In this document: positions 23,700 to 33,200 of the stretch, one piece after another | How the letters are laid out: each line of letters starts with the position of its first letter | How positions within the stretch are numbered: the first letter of the stretch is position 1 | NCBI RefSeq assembly: GCF_040744945.1 | Contig: NZ_CP160453.1 | Coordinates: 6,386,001 to 6,450,000, forward strand | Origin: Saccharothrix sp. HUAS TT1 | Lineage (GTDB): Bacteria; Actinomycetota; Actinomycetes; Mycobacteriales; Pseudonocardiaceae | Reading direction: 5' to 3' | DNA length: 64,000 nucleotides | Translations under genes and position numbers: made by a program | Notes under the pieces: model-generated | Seen by the model: only the letters and a program-made list of their open reading frames with translations | The model's database searches: none | What the model was told of the DNA's origin: nothing

Positions 23700-24950
23700 G
23701 TGACACCCCCTGGCTTGGCGCGTCGGCTGGGCGCCGGCGGCGCGGTCACCATCGGGTTGGGCTCGATGATCGGCGCGGGGGTCTTCGCCGCCCTCGCGCC
23801 GGCCGCCGCCGCGGCCGGCTCCGGATTGCTCGTCGGGCTGGCGATCGCGGCCGTCGTCGCGTACTGCAACGCGACCTCGTCCGCCCGGCTCGCCGCCCGC
23901 TACCCGGCGTCCGGCGGCTCCTACGTCTACGGCCGGGAACGGCTCGGGCCGTTCTGGGGGCACCTCGCCGGCTGGGGGTTCGTCGTCGGCAAGACGGCGT
24001 CCTGCGCGGCGATGGCGTTGACCGTCGCGGCGTACGCGGCGCCGGACGCGGGGAGGCCGGTGCGCGCCGCCGTGGCGGTGGCCGCCGTGCTCGCGCTGAC
24101 CGCGTTGAACTACTTCGGCGTGCAGAAGTCCCTGGTGGCCACCCGGCTCATCGTGGCGGTGGTGCTGCTGGTGCTGGCGCTGGTCGTCGTCGCGGCGGGC
24201 ACCGGCGGGCACGCCGCGAACCTCGCCTGGGAAGTGGGCACGACCAGCGCCTCCGGCGTGCTGCAGTCGGCCGGGCTGCTGTTCTTCGCCTTCGCCGGGT
24301 ACGCGCGCATCGCCACGCTCGGCGAGGAGGTCCGCGACCCGGCCCGGACGATCCCCCGCGCCATCCCGATCGCCCTCGGCATCGCGCTCGTGGTCTACGC
24401 GGCGGTCGCCGTCGCCGTCCTCGCCGCCCTGGGACCGACCGCGCTGGCCGCCGCCCGCGACCCCCTCGCCGCGGCCGCCGCCGGTTGGCCGTGGTTGGTC
24501 CCCGTGGTGCGCGTCGGAGCCGCGCTCGCCGCGCTCGGTTCCCTGCTGGCCCTGGTGCTCGGCGTCTCCCGGACCACCCTGGCCATGGCCCGCGACGGCC
24601 ACCTGCCGCGCGCCCTGGCCGCCGTGCACCCGCGTCACGGGGTGCCCCACCGCGCCGAGGTCGCCGTGGGGATCACCGTCGCGGTGCTGGCGGCGGTGGT
24701 CGACCTGCGCGGTGCGATCGGGTTCTCCTCCTTCGCGGTGCTCGCCTACTACGCCATCGCCAACGCCTCCGCCTGGACGCTGCGCCGCGACGAGGGCCGG
24801 CCACCGCGCGCCGTGCCCGCCGCGGGCCTGCTCGGCTGCCTGGTCCTGGCGTTCACCCTGCCGGTCGCCTCGGTCCTCACCGGCGCGGCGGTGCTGGCGG
24901 TGGGCGCGCTGGCCTGGGCCGCCCGCCGGGGCCGGGTGACCCGGACCTGA
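23700..24950 (+). CDS. APC-family amino acid permease
   Basis: A 416-residue integral membrane transporter of the amino acid-polyamine-organocation superfamily with about 12 hydrophobic segments. The first helix has the family signature IGLGSMIGAGVFAALAPAAA (residues 18-37) and the region ARYPASGGSYVYGRERLGPF follows at the usual distance. A later segment, FFAFAGYARIATLGEEVRDP, matches the conserved loop after helix 6. It should import amino acids or related amines by proton symport. It starts with GTG 83 bases after the serine hydrolase gene, so co-transcription with the small-peptide operon is possible but not shown. Confidence 0.9.
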   Translation: MTPPGLARRLGAGGAVTIGLGSMIGAGVFAALAPAAAAAGSGLLVGLAIAAVVAYCNATSSARLAARYPASGGSYVYGRERLGPFWGHLAGWGFVVGKTASCAAMALTVAAYAAPDAGRPVRAAVAVAAVLALTALNYFGVQKSLVATRLIVAVVLLVLALVVVAAGTGGHAANLAWEVGTTSASGVLQSAGLLFFAFAGYARIATLGEEVRDPARTIPRAIPIALGIALVVYAAVAVAVLAALGPTALAAARDPLAAAAAGWPWLVPVVRVGAALAALGSLLALVLGVSRTTLAMARDGHLPRALAAVHPRHGVPHRAEVAVGITVAVLAAVVDLRGAIGFSSFAVLAYYAIANASAWTLRRDEGRPPRAVPAAGLLGCLVLAFTLPVASVLTGAAVLAVGALAWAARRGRVTRT

Positions 24951-25013
24951 TCCGTCACCCGCCTGAGGTGTGCCGCTCCCCCGTCGGGCGAAGGTCGTCG
25001 GCGACGGAGCGCA

Positions 25014-25230
25014 ATGACGACCACCGGCCAGGTCACCTCTCCCGCCTCGATCCGCGACGACCCGGCGCGGCTGGACGCATTCCTGCGCGAGCTGCCCAAG
25101 GGCGGCGACCTGCACACCCACCTGTCCGGCGCGGTCACCGCGGAGACGTTGATCGACCTCACCGCGCGGGACGGCATGTGCGTCCACGCGACCACCCACG
25201 TCGCCGCGCCCGGCCCCCGGCGTGCTCCGC
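25014..25230 (+). pseudogene. Adenosine deaminase N-terminal remnant
   Basis: The first 65-70 residues are a clear adenosine deaminase start: RELPKGGDLHTHLSGAVTAE, with the metal-binding HxH, then TLIDLTARDGMCVHATT. After about 25220 the frame runs into arginine/proline-rich sequence with no deaminase character, although it stays open to 25535 and overlaps the next gene. The remaining roughly 300-400 residues of an ADA/ADGF-type enzyme are missing in all frames, so this is a 3'-truncated remnant. The 130 bases up to the next gene show no other coding signal. Confidence 0.7.
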
Positions 25231-25360
25231 CGACCGTCCACCACCCGCAACCGAAGTCCCGGCGGCCGGGTCCACGATCGCGCGATCCCGCGGGCGCCCG
25301 CCTCGGCCGGCGCCCGCATCGCGTGGCGCTTCGCGGGTCGGCGGGTGATGCTGGGGCGCC

Positions 25361-27700
25361 ATGGCAGATCAGCGCGATCCATCCGGCTCGGCGCTGGCCG
25401 ACCTCGTCGCCCGGCAGCGGGACGAGATCGACCGGCTGCGGGCGGCTGCGCGCAGGCAGGCGGTGGTCGAGCAGGCGAAGGGCGTCCTGGCCGAGCGGTT
25501 GTCGTGCCGGCCGGACGAGGCGTTCGAGGACATGATGCGGCTCGCCCAGGCCACCGGCAGCGACCTGGCCGTCATCGCGGCCGGTGTGCTCGGCGTGCCA
25601 CCGCCGCCGCCCGGACCGCGCCCGACGCCCGCGGAGGCGCCCTTCGACCCCACCCGGTACGTGCGGCAGACCGACATCCCGGAACCGTCGCCCGGGGAGC
25701 TACGCGCCCGCACGCCGCAACCGGTCGCCCTCGCCGCCATCGGCACCGCGGCCGACCCCGAGGAGCTGGCCGAGCTCGTCCGCGAGCACGTCGGCTGCGA
25801 CAGCGTGCTGGTCTACCTGCTCGAACCCGACGGCGGGATGCGACTGGAGGTCGCCGCCAACGTGCCCGCCCAGGTGCGGCTGGAGTGGGAACGGGTGCCG
25901 CTGCGGCTCAAGACCGGCGTCCTCACCGCCGTGCGCAGCGGCCTGCCGCAGTGGCTGTCCGACCTGGAGGAGGCCCGCCGGCAGTACGTGCTGATCGGCG
26001 ACCCCGAGACGGTGTGGACGACGCGCGCCTGGCTGCCGTTCCGGGACCGGACGCGCACCGCCGGCGTCGTCGGGCTGCTGTGGGCCGACCGCCACGACTT
26101 CTCATCCGAGGAGCAGTGGGAGCTGGAGGTCCTGGTCGGAGCGGCGGGCTCCACGCTGCTGTCGTTGATGAGCGCCGAGGGCGGCGCGCACAGCCGCAAC
26201 TGGACGCTGTGGGCGCAGCACCTGCTGGACGTGCTGCCCGGCTCGGTGTCGCTGCTCGGCGCGGTGCACGCCGAGGACGGCAGGGTGGTCGACTTCCGGT
26301 TCGAGGCCGCCAGCCCGGACGCGGTCGACCTCGCCGGCCGCCGCTACCGGCAGCTGGTCGGGCGCAGCGTGCTCACCAGCTACCCGACCATCGCGGGCTC
26401 GGACGTGTGGGCGGCGTTCCACCGGGTGCTGCGCACCGGGGTCCGGGAGGTCGTCAGCACGTTCGACTACGAGGAGAACACGCCGGGGCTGCCGCGGCAC
26501 GCCCGGTACACGTTGACGATCGGCAAGTTCGGCGACGGCCTGATCCTGGCCTGGCGCGAGCACGAGGACCCGTTGCAGCTGGAGCGGCTGCGCAGCGTCC
26601 AACGGCTGGGCGACATCGGCTGGGGCGAGTGGAACCTGGTCACCAACGAGATCAACTGGTCCGACCAGCTCTACGTGATCTTCGACCGGGACCCGGCGCT
26701 CGGGCCCATGTCGCTGGACGAGATCCGGGCGTCCGTGGTCGCCGAGGACCTGCCGATCCTGCGCAACGCCGTGCACCGGATGCTGGAGGAGGGCGAGCGC
26801 ACCGACTCCGAGGTGCGCCTGCGGGCCGGCGAGCAGATCCGGTTCGGCCGGTTCATCGGCGAACCGGTGCTGGACGTGCAGGGCAGGCCGGTGCGGCTGG
26901 ACGTCGTGCTCCAGGACGTGACCGCGACGCGGCGGGCCGAGCAGCGGCTGTTCGACCTGAGCGAGCAGTTCGCCCAGGAGCACCAGGTGGCCGACCACCT
27001 GCGCTCCGCCGTGCTGCCGCTGCCGAGCCGGCCGCTGGAGCTGCCCGGGATGCGGGTCGCGGTGCGCTACCTGGCCGCCGAGCAGTGGGCGGAGGTCGGC
27101 GGCGACTGGTACCACGCGTTCCCGATCGACGACGGCAGCACGCTGCTGGCCATCGGCGACGTGGCGGGGCACGGCCTGGCGACCGCGGCGGCGATGGCGA
27201 AGCTGCGGTACGCGCTCACCGGCGCCGCGCTGACCAACCCGGACCCGGCCGGCGTGCTCGACGTGCTGAACCGGATGCTGACCGGTGGCGACGGGATCAC
27301 GCTGGCGTCGTCCATCGTCGGCCGGTTCGAGCCGACCACGCGCAGGCTGTCGTGGGCGCAGGCGGGCCACCCCACCCCGCTGCTCGTGCGGTCGCACGAG
27401 GTCGTGCCGCTGGACCGGCCGGCGGGGCCGGTCCTGGGCGCCGTGCCGGGCGCGGTGTACGCGACGGCCCGGACGCTCCTCGCGCCCGGCGACACGGTGC
27501 TGATGTTCACCGACGGCCTGATCGAGCGGCGGCCCTCGTCCGGCGCCCGCGGCGACGACCTGGAGCACCTGATGGACGAGATCCGCGGGTTCATCGCCGA
27601 CCTGGACCCGGCCGAGATGCCCGAAGCGCTGACCTCCCGCCTGGTGCCCGCCACACCGCTGGACGACACGTGCATCGTGGCCGCCGTCGTCACGACGTGA
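25361..27700 (+). CDS. ANTAR-GAF-PAS-PP2C sensor phosphatase
   Basis: A 779-residue cytoplasmic signalling protein. Residues 14-78 form an ANTAR-type RNA-binding domain (RRQAVVEQAKGVLAERLSCR); 115-265 a GAF domain; about 285-400 and 405-525 PAS-like domains; and 560-779 a SpoIIE/RsbU-type PP2C phosphatase with the metal-binding aspartates in EVGGDWYHAFPI, AIGDVAGHG and FTDGLIERR. Such proteins sense a signal through GAF/PAS and dephosphorylate an anti-anti-sigma factor, while the ANTAR domain can bind transcript hairpins. No partner anti-sigma gene is visible nearby. The ATG start is clear and no gene is coupled to it. Confidence 0.92.
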   Translation: MADQRDPSGSALADLVARQRDEIDRLRAAARRQAVVEQAKGVLAERLSCRPDEAFEDMMRLAQATGSDLAVIAAGVLGVPPPPPGPRPTPAEAPFDPTRYVRQTDIPEPSPGELRARTPQPVALAAIGTAADPEELAELVREHVGCDSVLVYLLEPDGGMRLEVAANVPAQVRLEWERVPLRLKTGVLTAVRSGLPQWLSDLEEARRQYVLIGDPETVWTTRAWLPFRDRTRTAGVVGLLWADRHDFSSEEQWELEVLVGAAGSTLLSLMSAEGGAHSRNWTLWAQHLLDVLPGSVSLLGAVHAEDGRVVDFRFEAASPDAVDLAGRRYRQLVGRSVLTSYPTIAGSDVWAAFHRVLRTGVREVVSTFDYEENTPGLPRHARYTLTIGKFGDGLILAWREHEDPLQLERLRSVQRLGDIGWGEWNLVTNEINWSDQLYVIFDRDPALGPMSLDEIRASVVAEDLPILRNAVHRMLEEGERTDSEVRLRAGEQIRFGRFIGEPVLDVQGRPVRLDVVLQDVTATRRAEQRLFDLSEQFAQEHQVADHLRSAVLPLPSRPLELPGMRVAVRYLAAEQWAEVGGDWYHAFPIDDGSTLLAIGDVAGHGLATAAAMAKLRYALTGAALTNPDPAGVLDVLNRMLTGGDGITLASSIVGRFEPTTRRLSWAQAGHPTPLLVRSHEVVPLDRPAGPVLGAVPGAVYATARTLLAPGDTVLMFTDGLIERRPSSGARGDDLEHLMDEIRGFIADLDPAEMPEALTSRLVPATPLDDTCIVAAVVTT

Positions 27701-27796
27701 CCGCCGGGCGTGGCCGGTCGGGTGGCGCCGCCTCGTCCGGGTGAGGTGCGGCGACCCGCCCGGCGGGAGGCGGACCACGGCGTTGGAAAGGTCGCG

Positions 27797-28410
27797 GTGT
27801 CGGTTCACCGAGTGCCGAGGAGACATCGCGGCACCGAGCCGAAGAAGATGCAGGACTGGCTGTCCGACAGCACGACCCCGCCCTGGCCGGGCCCGGCGAA
27901 CAAGGGCTTCGTCCACTACCGCTTCGGCGCGGCGCTCCAGTCGATCCACCCCCAGGTCCGCGACGCCATCGCCGAGTTCCACGACAACGACCAGACGATC
28001 TGGTTCACGGGTCACAGCCTCGGCGGCGCCCTCGCGTCCCTGGCCGCGCTGCGCCTGCGCTTCGAGGAGCCCGGACTGCTCGCCGACGGCGTCTACACCT
28101 ACGGCCGGCCACGCGTGTGCGACGGGACGCCGGCCAAGGCGCACGACGAGGCGTTCGCCGGTCGCACGCACCGGTTCGTCAACAACAACGACATCGTGCC
28201 GCAGCTGCCGGTCGACCCGCCGTTCAGGCACGTCGAGAAGCTGCACTACATCGACTCGAACGGCGAGCTGCGCGACTCCGTGCCGTTCGTGGGCGGTTGG
28301 CCGACCGGGCCAGGGGTTTCACCGCCGACCCCTTCGCCCCCGCCGCCGACGGCGTGCGCGACCACCTCGTGAAGAACTACCTCGCCGCCATCGAGGGCAA
28401 CCTGCCCTGA
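27797..28410 (+). pseudogene. Broken class 3 lipase
   Basis: A class 3 (fungal-type) lipase remnant. The visible part starts at RGTEPKKMQDWLSDSTTPPW, which is normally about 80-100 residues into these proteins, so the 5' end is lost. The catalytic GHSLGGALA and the Asp/His region (NNNDIVPQLP, FRHVEKLHYIDSNGELRD) are intact. Near 28296 one base appears to be missing: the frame changes from VPFVGG to the normal continuation ADRARGFTADPFAPAADGV, ending in the third-frame stop at 28410. With both defects the gene should be inactive. The frameshift alone could be a sequencing error; the missing N-terminus could not. Confidence 0.72.
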
Positions 28411-28417
28411 CGCGGGT

Positions 28418-28454
28418 GAAGACGGCGACCGGCAGCGCGCCGGTCGCCGTCTTC
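28418..28454. terminator. Perfect 15-base bidirectional terminator
   Basis: GAAGACGGCGACCGG at 28418-28432 pairs perfectly with CCGGTCGCCGTCTTC at 28440-28454 around a 7-base loop. It lies between the convergent lipase remnant (+) and pectate lyase gene (-) and is the strongest hairpin I see in the window. Because of the GAAGAC/GTCTTC ends it gives a short pyrimidine run on each side and should act in both directions. Confidence 0.85.
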
Positions 28455-28473
28455 CGCTGTCACCGCAAGGGGA

Positions 28474-29856
28474 TCAGATCCGGCCCGCGCCCGCGCCCGC
28501 CGTCACCGACGACTTCACCGCGCCGGACGCCTCCGCCGTGTAGCTGTACGGCACGGCCGCCACGCTGCCGTTCACCTCGCACGGCCCGGAGTTGGTGAAC
28601 GAGTTGTCCCTCGCCACCAGCCGGCCCGGGTCGGAGTCGGCGTAGCCGCTCGCCGACCAGCACGCCTGCTGGACGTTCTCGAAGACGTTGCCCTCCACCA
28701 GGACACCGGCATCCATTGTGGACGCGATGGCGTACGAGTCCGCGTTGTTGCGCACGTTGGTGTAGTAGTTGTTGAACACGTGGACCGTCTCGCCGAAGCG
28801 CACCCGGGGGCTGCGCTCGAAGGTCCGGTCGAACCAGTTGTGGTGGTAGGTGATCCGCAGGTGGCCGCGGTCCTCGCTCGCGTTGCCGTCGGAGTGGCCG
28901 ACCAGCGAGGTCTTCCAGTGGTCCCGGATGACGTTCCAGGAGACCGTGATGTAGTCGGCGGCGTGGGTCATGTCGATCATGCCGTCGTAGTGGTCGGGGT
29001 CGTCGGCGATGGTGCTGGACATGGTGTTGTGGTCGATCCACACGTGGCTGGCGTTCTCGATCTGGATCGCGTCGGCGCCGACCACGCCGCGGATGTTCAG
29101 GTTCTGGATGATCACGTTCGCCGGCCGCGCGTCCTCGATGTTGAGGGTGGTGCCGGAGATGCCCGACCCCGAGCCGACGCCCCGGATCGTCTTGTTCGCG
29201 CTGACCTCGACGGTGCCCGAGCCGCTGATCATCCCGCTGACCAGGATGGTCCGCGCGCCGGACGCCTGCGCCTGGGTCCGCAGGTCGGCGAACGTGCTCA
29301 CGGTGACCGTGGTCCCGCCCGCGCCGCCGGTGGTGCCGCCCGCCTGGGAGGCCCAGCCGACCAGCCCGCCGGGCGGCTGCGGCTGGGTGCCGCCGGCCTC
29401 GAAGTCGAGGTGGTCGACGTTGGGCAGGCCGCCGGACGTGGTCGGGTTCAGCCGGATGGTGTTGCTGCCCGCCGTGACCGGCACGCTGAAGGTCTTGGTC
29501 ACCCACGTGGACCAGGCGCCGGTGCCCTCGAACGAGGCCGTCTGCGCCGTGGCGCCGTTGACTACCACGTCGGCAGACCGGGCCGTGGTGGTGCCGTTGG
29601 CGAACCGGACGCCGACCGTCGCGGTGCCCGCGGCGGACGCGGTGACGGTGAACTGGGCGTAGCCGCTCGTGGAGTTGGCGCCGTTGCAGAAACCGCTGCC
29701 GGAGTAACCGGACCAGTTGCTGTCGATCGTGCCGGAACACACCGCCGGTGAACTCTCCGCCTCGTACCGCGTCGGCGCGGCCTGCGCGGCGGAAGTCGCC
29801 ACGACCAGTGCGCCGGCTAACAGCCCGACGCACGCGATCACATTCTTCACGCGCAT
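28474..29856 (-). CDS. Secreted pectate lyase (PL1) with N-terminal CBM35-type module
   Basis: A 460-residue exported enzyme that should cleave polygalacturonate by beta-elimination. Residues 1-27 form the signal peptide (VIACVGLLAGALVVATSAAQ). Residues 28-155 form a carbohydrate-binding module of the CBM35/CBM6 type (YEAESSPAV, then HLDFEAGG). The PL1 parallel beta-helix follows, with VWIDHNTMSS, DDPDHYDGMIDMTHAADYIT with its Ca-binding acids, DHWKTSLVGHSD and the catalytic-Arg segment FERSPRVRFG. The ATG at 29856 is preferred over 29991 because only it gives a signal peptide at the N-terminus. It is a monocistronic secreted plant-polysaccharide enzyme. Confidence 0.93.
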   Translation of the reverse strand: MRVKNVIACVGLLAGALVVATSAAQAAPTRYEAESSPAVCSGTIDSNWSGYSGSGFCNGANSTSGYAQFTVTASAAGTATVGVRFANGTTTARSADVVVNGATAQTASFEGTGAWSTWVTKTFSVPVTAGSNTIRLNPTTSGGLPNVDHLDFEAGGTQPQPPGGLVGWASQAGGTTGGAGGTTVTVSTFADLRTQAQASGARTILVSGMISGSGTVEVSANKTIRGVGSGSGISGTTLNIEDARPANVIIQNLNIRGVVGADAIQIENASHVWIDHNTMSSTIADDPDHYDGMIDMTHAADYITVSWNVIRDHWKTSLVGHSDGNASEDRGHLRITYHHNWFDRTFERSPRVRFGETVHVFNNYYTNVRNNADSYAIASTMDAGVLVEGNVFENVQQACWSASGYADSDPGRLVARDNSFTNSGPCEVNGSVAAVPYSYTAEASGAVKSSVTAGAGAGRI

Positions 29857-30215
29857 GACAAGTCTCCGTTGGATCGGCTGACAGGGGCCGAACACGTACT
29901 TGAACTGCGCTGACGAGCGGCGGAAACGCCAGCGGAGAAAAGCGTTCTGCATTTGTGGACCGCTTTCCCCCGATGCTATGAGGTGCCTCACGGCAGGTCA
30001 ATGGTGAATGGGCGACGGTCATACTCGTGAACAAATCGGACCGACTCGGGTCACGCATGTGAACAATCGAGCGGCCGAGGATAGCGGCGGCACGGCGGAC
30101 CGCACCTCGGAGTTGATCACCAGTCCGGGTGAACCTGGTGGCCAGCGTTGGCGGGTCGCCGTCACCGGCCGAAAGGCTGTGCCCGACACCGGGCGGCAGC
30201 GGCGAAGGGTGAGGC
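29857..30215. promoter_or_regulatory. Divergent promoter region, pectate lyase / PKS
   Basis: A 359-base gap with no credible gene, relatively AT-rich. It must contain promoters for the leftward pectate lyase and the rightward PKS operon. GTGAACAA occurs at 30027-30034 and again at 30059-30066, 32 bases apart (about three helical turns), with GTGAACAAATCG and GTGAACAATCG as extended copies; this could be a regulator-binding pair. The PKS start is preceded by GAAGGGTGAGG. Confidence 0.45.
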
Positions 30216-33200
30216 GTGCGCACTGGGAACGATCATGAGGACCACGCGGTCGCCGTCGTCGGGGCGTCCTGCCGGCTGCCCGGCGGGATCGACGGCCTCG
30301 ACCGGCTGTGGCAGGCGCTGACCGAGGGCCGCGACCTGGTGGGCGAAGCGCCGGCGGACCGGTTCGACCTGTCCCGCTTCACCGACCGCGAGCTGCCGCG
30401 ACCGGGCAAGGGCTACACCACGGCGGGCGGGTACCTCACCGACCTGGCGTCCTTCGACGCGGCGCACTTCGGCATCTCGCCCAAGGAGGCCGGGCAGGTG
30501 GACCCGCAGCACCGGCTGCTGCTGGAACTGGCCGCGGAGGCGCTGGACGACGCCGGGATCGCCCGGGAGTCGCTGGCGGGCAGCGACGCGGCGGTGTTCG
30601 TCGGCATCTCGGACAACTCCTACGGCGCGCTGCAGATGATGGACCCGCGCCGGATCAACGCCTACACGATGTCGGGGTCGGCGTCCTCGATCGCCGCCAA
30701 CCGCATCTCGCACGGCTTCGACCTGCGCGGGCCGAGCATGGCCGTGGACACCGCCTGCTCCTCGTCGCTGGTGGCGTTCGACCAGGCGTGCCGCGCGGTG
30801 CTGGACGGCGTCAGCCGCACGGTGCTGTGCGGCGGGGTCAACGCCCTGGTCAGCCCGTACCACTACGTGGGGTTCTCGCAGGCTTCCATGCTGTCGCGGA
30901 AGGGCCGCTGCTCGGCGTTCTCGGCCAACGCGGACGGGTTCGTGCGCGCCGAGGGCGGCGGCGTGGTCGTGCTCAAGCGGCTGGCGGACGCCCGCGCCGA
31001 CGGCGACCGGGTGCACGCCGTGGTGCTCGCCAGCGGCAGCAACAGCGACGGCCGCACCGCGGGCCTGTCGCTGCCCAGCGCCGACGCCCAGGAGGAACTG
31101 CTCCGCGCGGTGTACCGGCGGGCGGGCGTGCACGCCGACGAGGTCGCCTACTTCGAGGCGCACGGCACCGGCACCCCCGTGGGTGACCCGATCGAGTGCA
31201 CCGCCATCGGCCGGGCGCTCGGCCGCGACCGCACCGCGGGCCCGCTGCCGATCGGCTCGGTCAAGACCAACCTCGGCCACCTCGAACCGGCTTCCGGCAT
31301 CGTCGGCGTGCTCAAGGCGCTGCTGGTGCTGCGGCACCGGCACGTCCCCGCCTCGCTGCACGCCGACCCGCCCAACCCGGACATCGACTTCGCCGGGCTC
31401 AACCTCGCCGTCGCCACCGAACCGATCCCGCTGGACGGTCGCCGGCGGCTGGTCGCGGGCGTCAACTCGTTCGGCTTCGGCGGCGCGAACGCCCACGTCG
31501 TGCTGGCCTCGCCGCCCGAGCCGGAACCGGCCGAGGCGCACGGCGACGAGCCGCGCCCGGTGCTGGTGTCGGCCGGCTCGCCGGAAGCGCTGGACCGGGC
31601 CACCGCCGACCTGGTCGACCACCTCGGCCGGGCCGACGACTTCTACGACCTGGCCTACACCGCGAGCGCGCGCCGCACCCGCCACCGCTACCGCCGGGCG
31701 GTGCTGGCCGCCGACCGGGCCGAGGCGGCCCGGCTGCTGCCCGGCGCGGCCGTGGTCGAGGGCGTCGCCGAGGGCCGGATCGGGTTCGTCTTCGACGGCA
31801 ACGCCTCGCAGTGGGCCGGGATGGGCGCGGACCTGCCGGCGGACAAGGACTTCCGGGTCGCCGTCGAGCAGGTGGACACCGCGCTGGCCCCGTACCTCGG
31901 CTGGTCGGTGCTGGACCGGCTGGGCGCCGTCACCGCGACCGAGCTGACCGACACCGAGGTCGCCCAACCGCTGCTGTTCGCCGTGCAGGTCGGCGTGACG
32001 GAGCTGTTGCGCGCCAACGGCGTCGTGGCCTCGGCCGTGCTGGGGCACAGCGTCGGCGAGGTGGCCGCCGCGTGGGCCGCCGGCGCGCTGTCCCTGGACC
32101 AGGCCGCCTGGGTGGTCGCCGAGCGCAGTCGCGCCCAGGCTCCGACCGCCGGCGGCCGGATGGCCGCGGTGGCCCTCTCCCCCGACGAGTTGCGCCGCCT
32201 GCACCCCGGGGTGGAGATCGCCGGGGTCAACACGCCGGGGGACGTCACCGTCGCCGGTCCGGCCGACGTCGTCGCCGCCCTGCTGGCCGACCTGCGGGCC
32301 CGCGACGTCGGCTGCACGGACCTCGGCCTGGACCACGCCTTCCACACCGCCGCCATGGACCCGATCCGCGAACCGCTGCGCGCCGCGCTGACCGGACTGT
32401 CCCCCGGTGCGACCACGATCCCGTTCATCTCCACCGTCACCGGCGGCGCGGTCGACGGCGCGGAGCTGGACGCGGACTACTGGTGGCGCAACGTCCGCGA
32501 GCCGGTCCGCTTCGCCGACGCCGTCACCCACGCCCTGGACGCGGGGGTGGACGTGCTGGTCGAGGTCGGACCGCACCCGGTGCTGCGCGGCTACCTGCGC
32601 AAGCTCGCCGCCGCCCGCCCGCGGCGCCCGGCCGCCGTCGTGCCGACCCTGCACCGCGACGCCGACGGCCCGGCCGCCGTCCGTGCCGCCGTGGCCACCG
32701 TGCTCGCCGCCGGCGGCCGGGTCGACCGCGACCGCTACTTCCCGTCACCGGGCCGCGTCACCGACCTGCCCGCCTACCCGTGGCAGCGGGAGCGGCACTG
32801 GGACTGCGGACCGGAGCTGTGGCTGCGCACCAGCGGCGACGGCCGGGTGCACCACCCCCTGCTCGGCGAGCGCCTGCCGGCGCCGCAGCCGCTGTGGCAC
32901 GGCCCGGTGGAGCCGGTGCTGGCGCCCTGGCTGGTGGACCACCGGCTGACCGGCTCGGTGGTGCTGCCCGCCGCCGGGTTCGCGGAGATGGCCCTGGCCG
33001 CCGGCGGGCGCGCGCTCGGGCACCCGGTGGAGGTCCGGCACCTGGAGATCAGCCGCCCGCTCGTCGTGCCGTGGCCGGACGCGGCGAGCGTGCACACCCA
33101 GGTCTCGGTCGAACCCCGCACCGGCGCGGTGACGATCACCAGCACCGACGGCGTCGACCCGGAACCCCGCGCGCACGCCCGCGGCCGGGTGCGCGAGCTG

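Noticed and set aside
25231..25535. Continuation of the deaminase remnant frame as a 173-residue protein
   Set aside because: The sequence after about 25220 has no deaminase homology and overlaps the start of the real ANTAR-GAF-PP2C gene in another frame.
30162..32654. An 830-codon open frame on the minus strand
   Set aside because: Shadow of the PKS KS-AT region; no ribosome site and no family resemblance.
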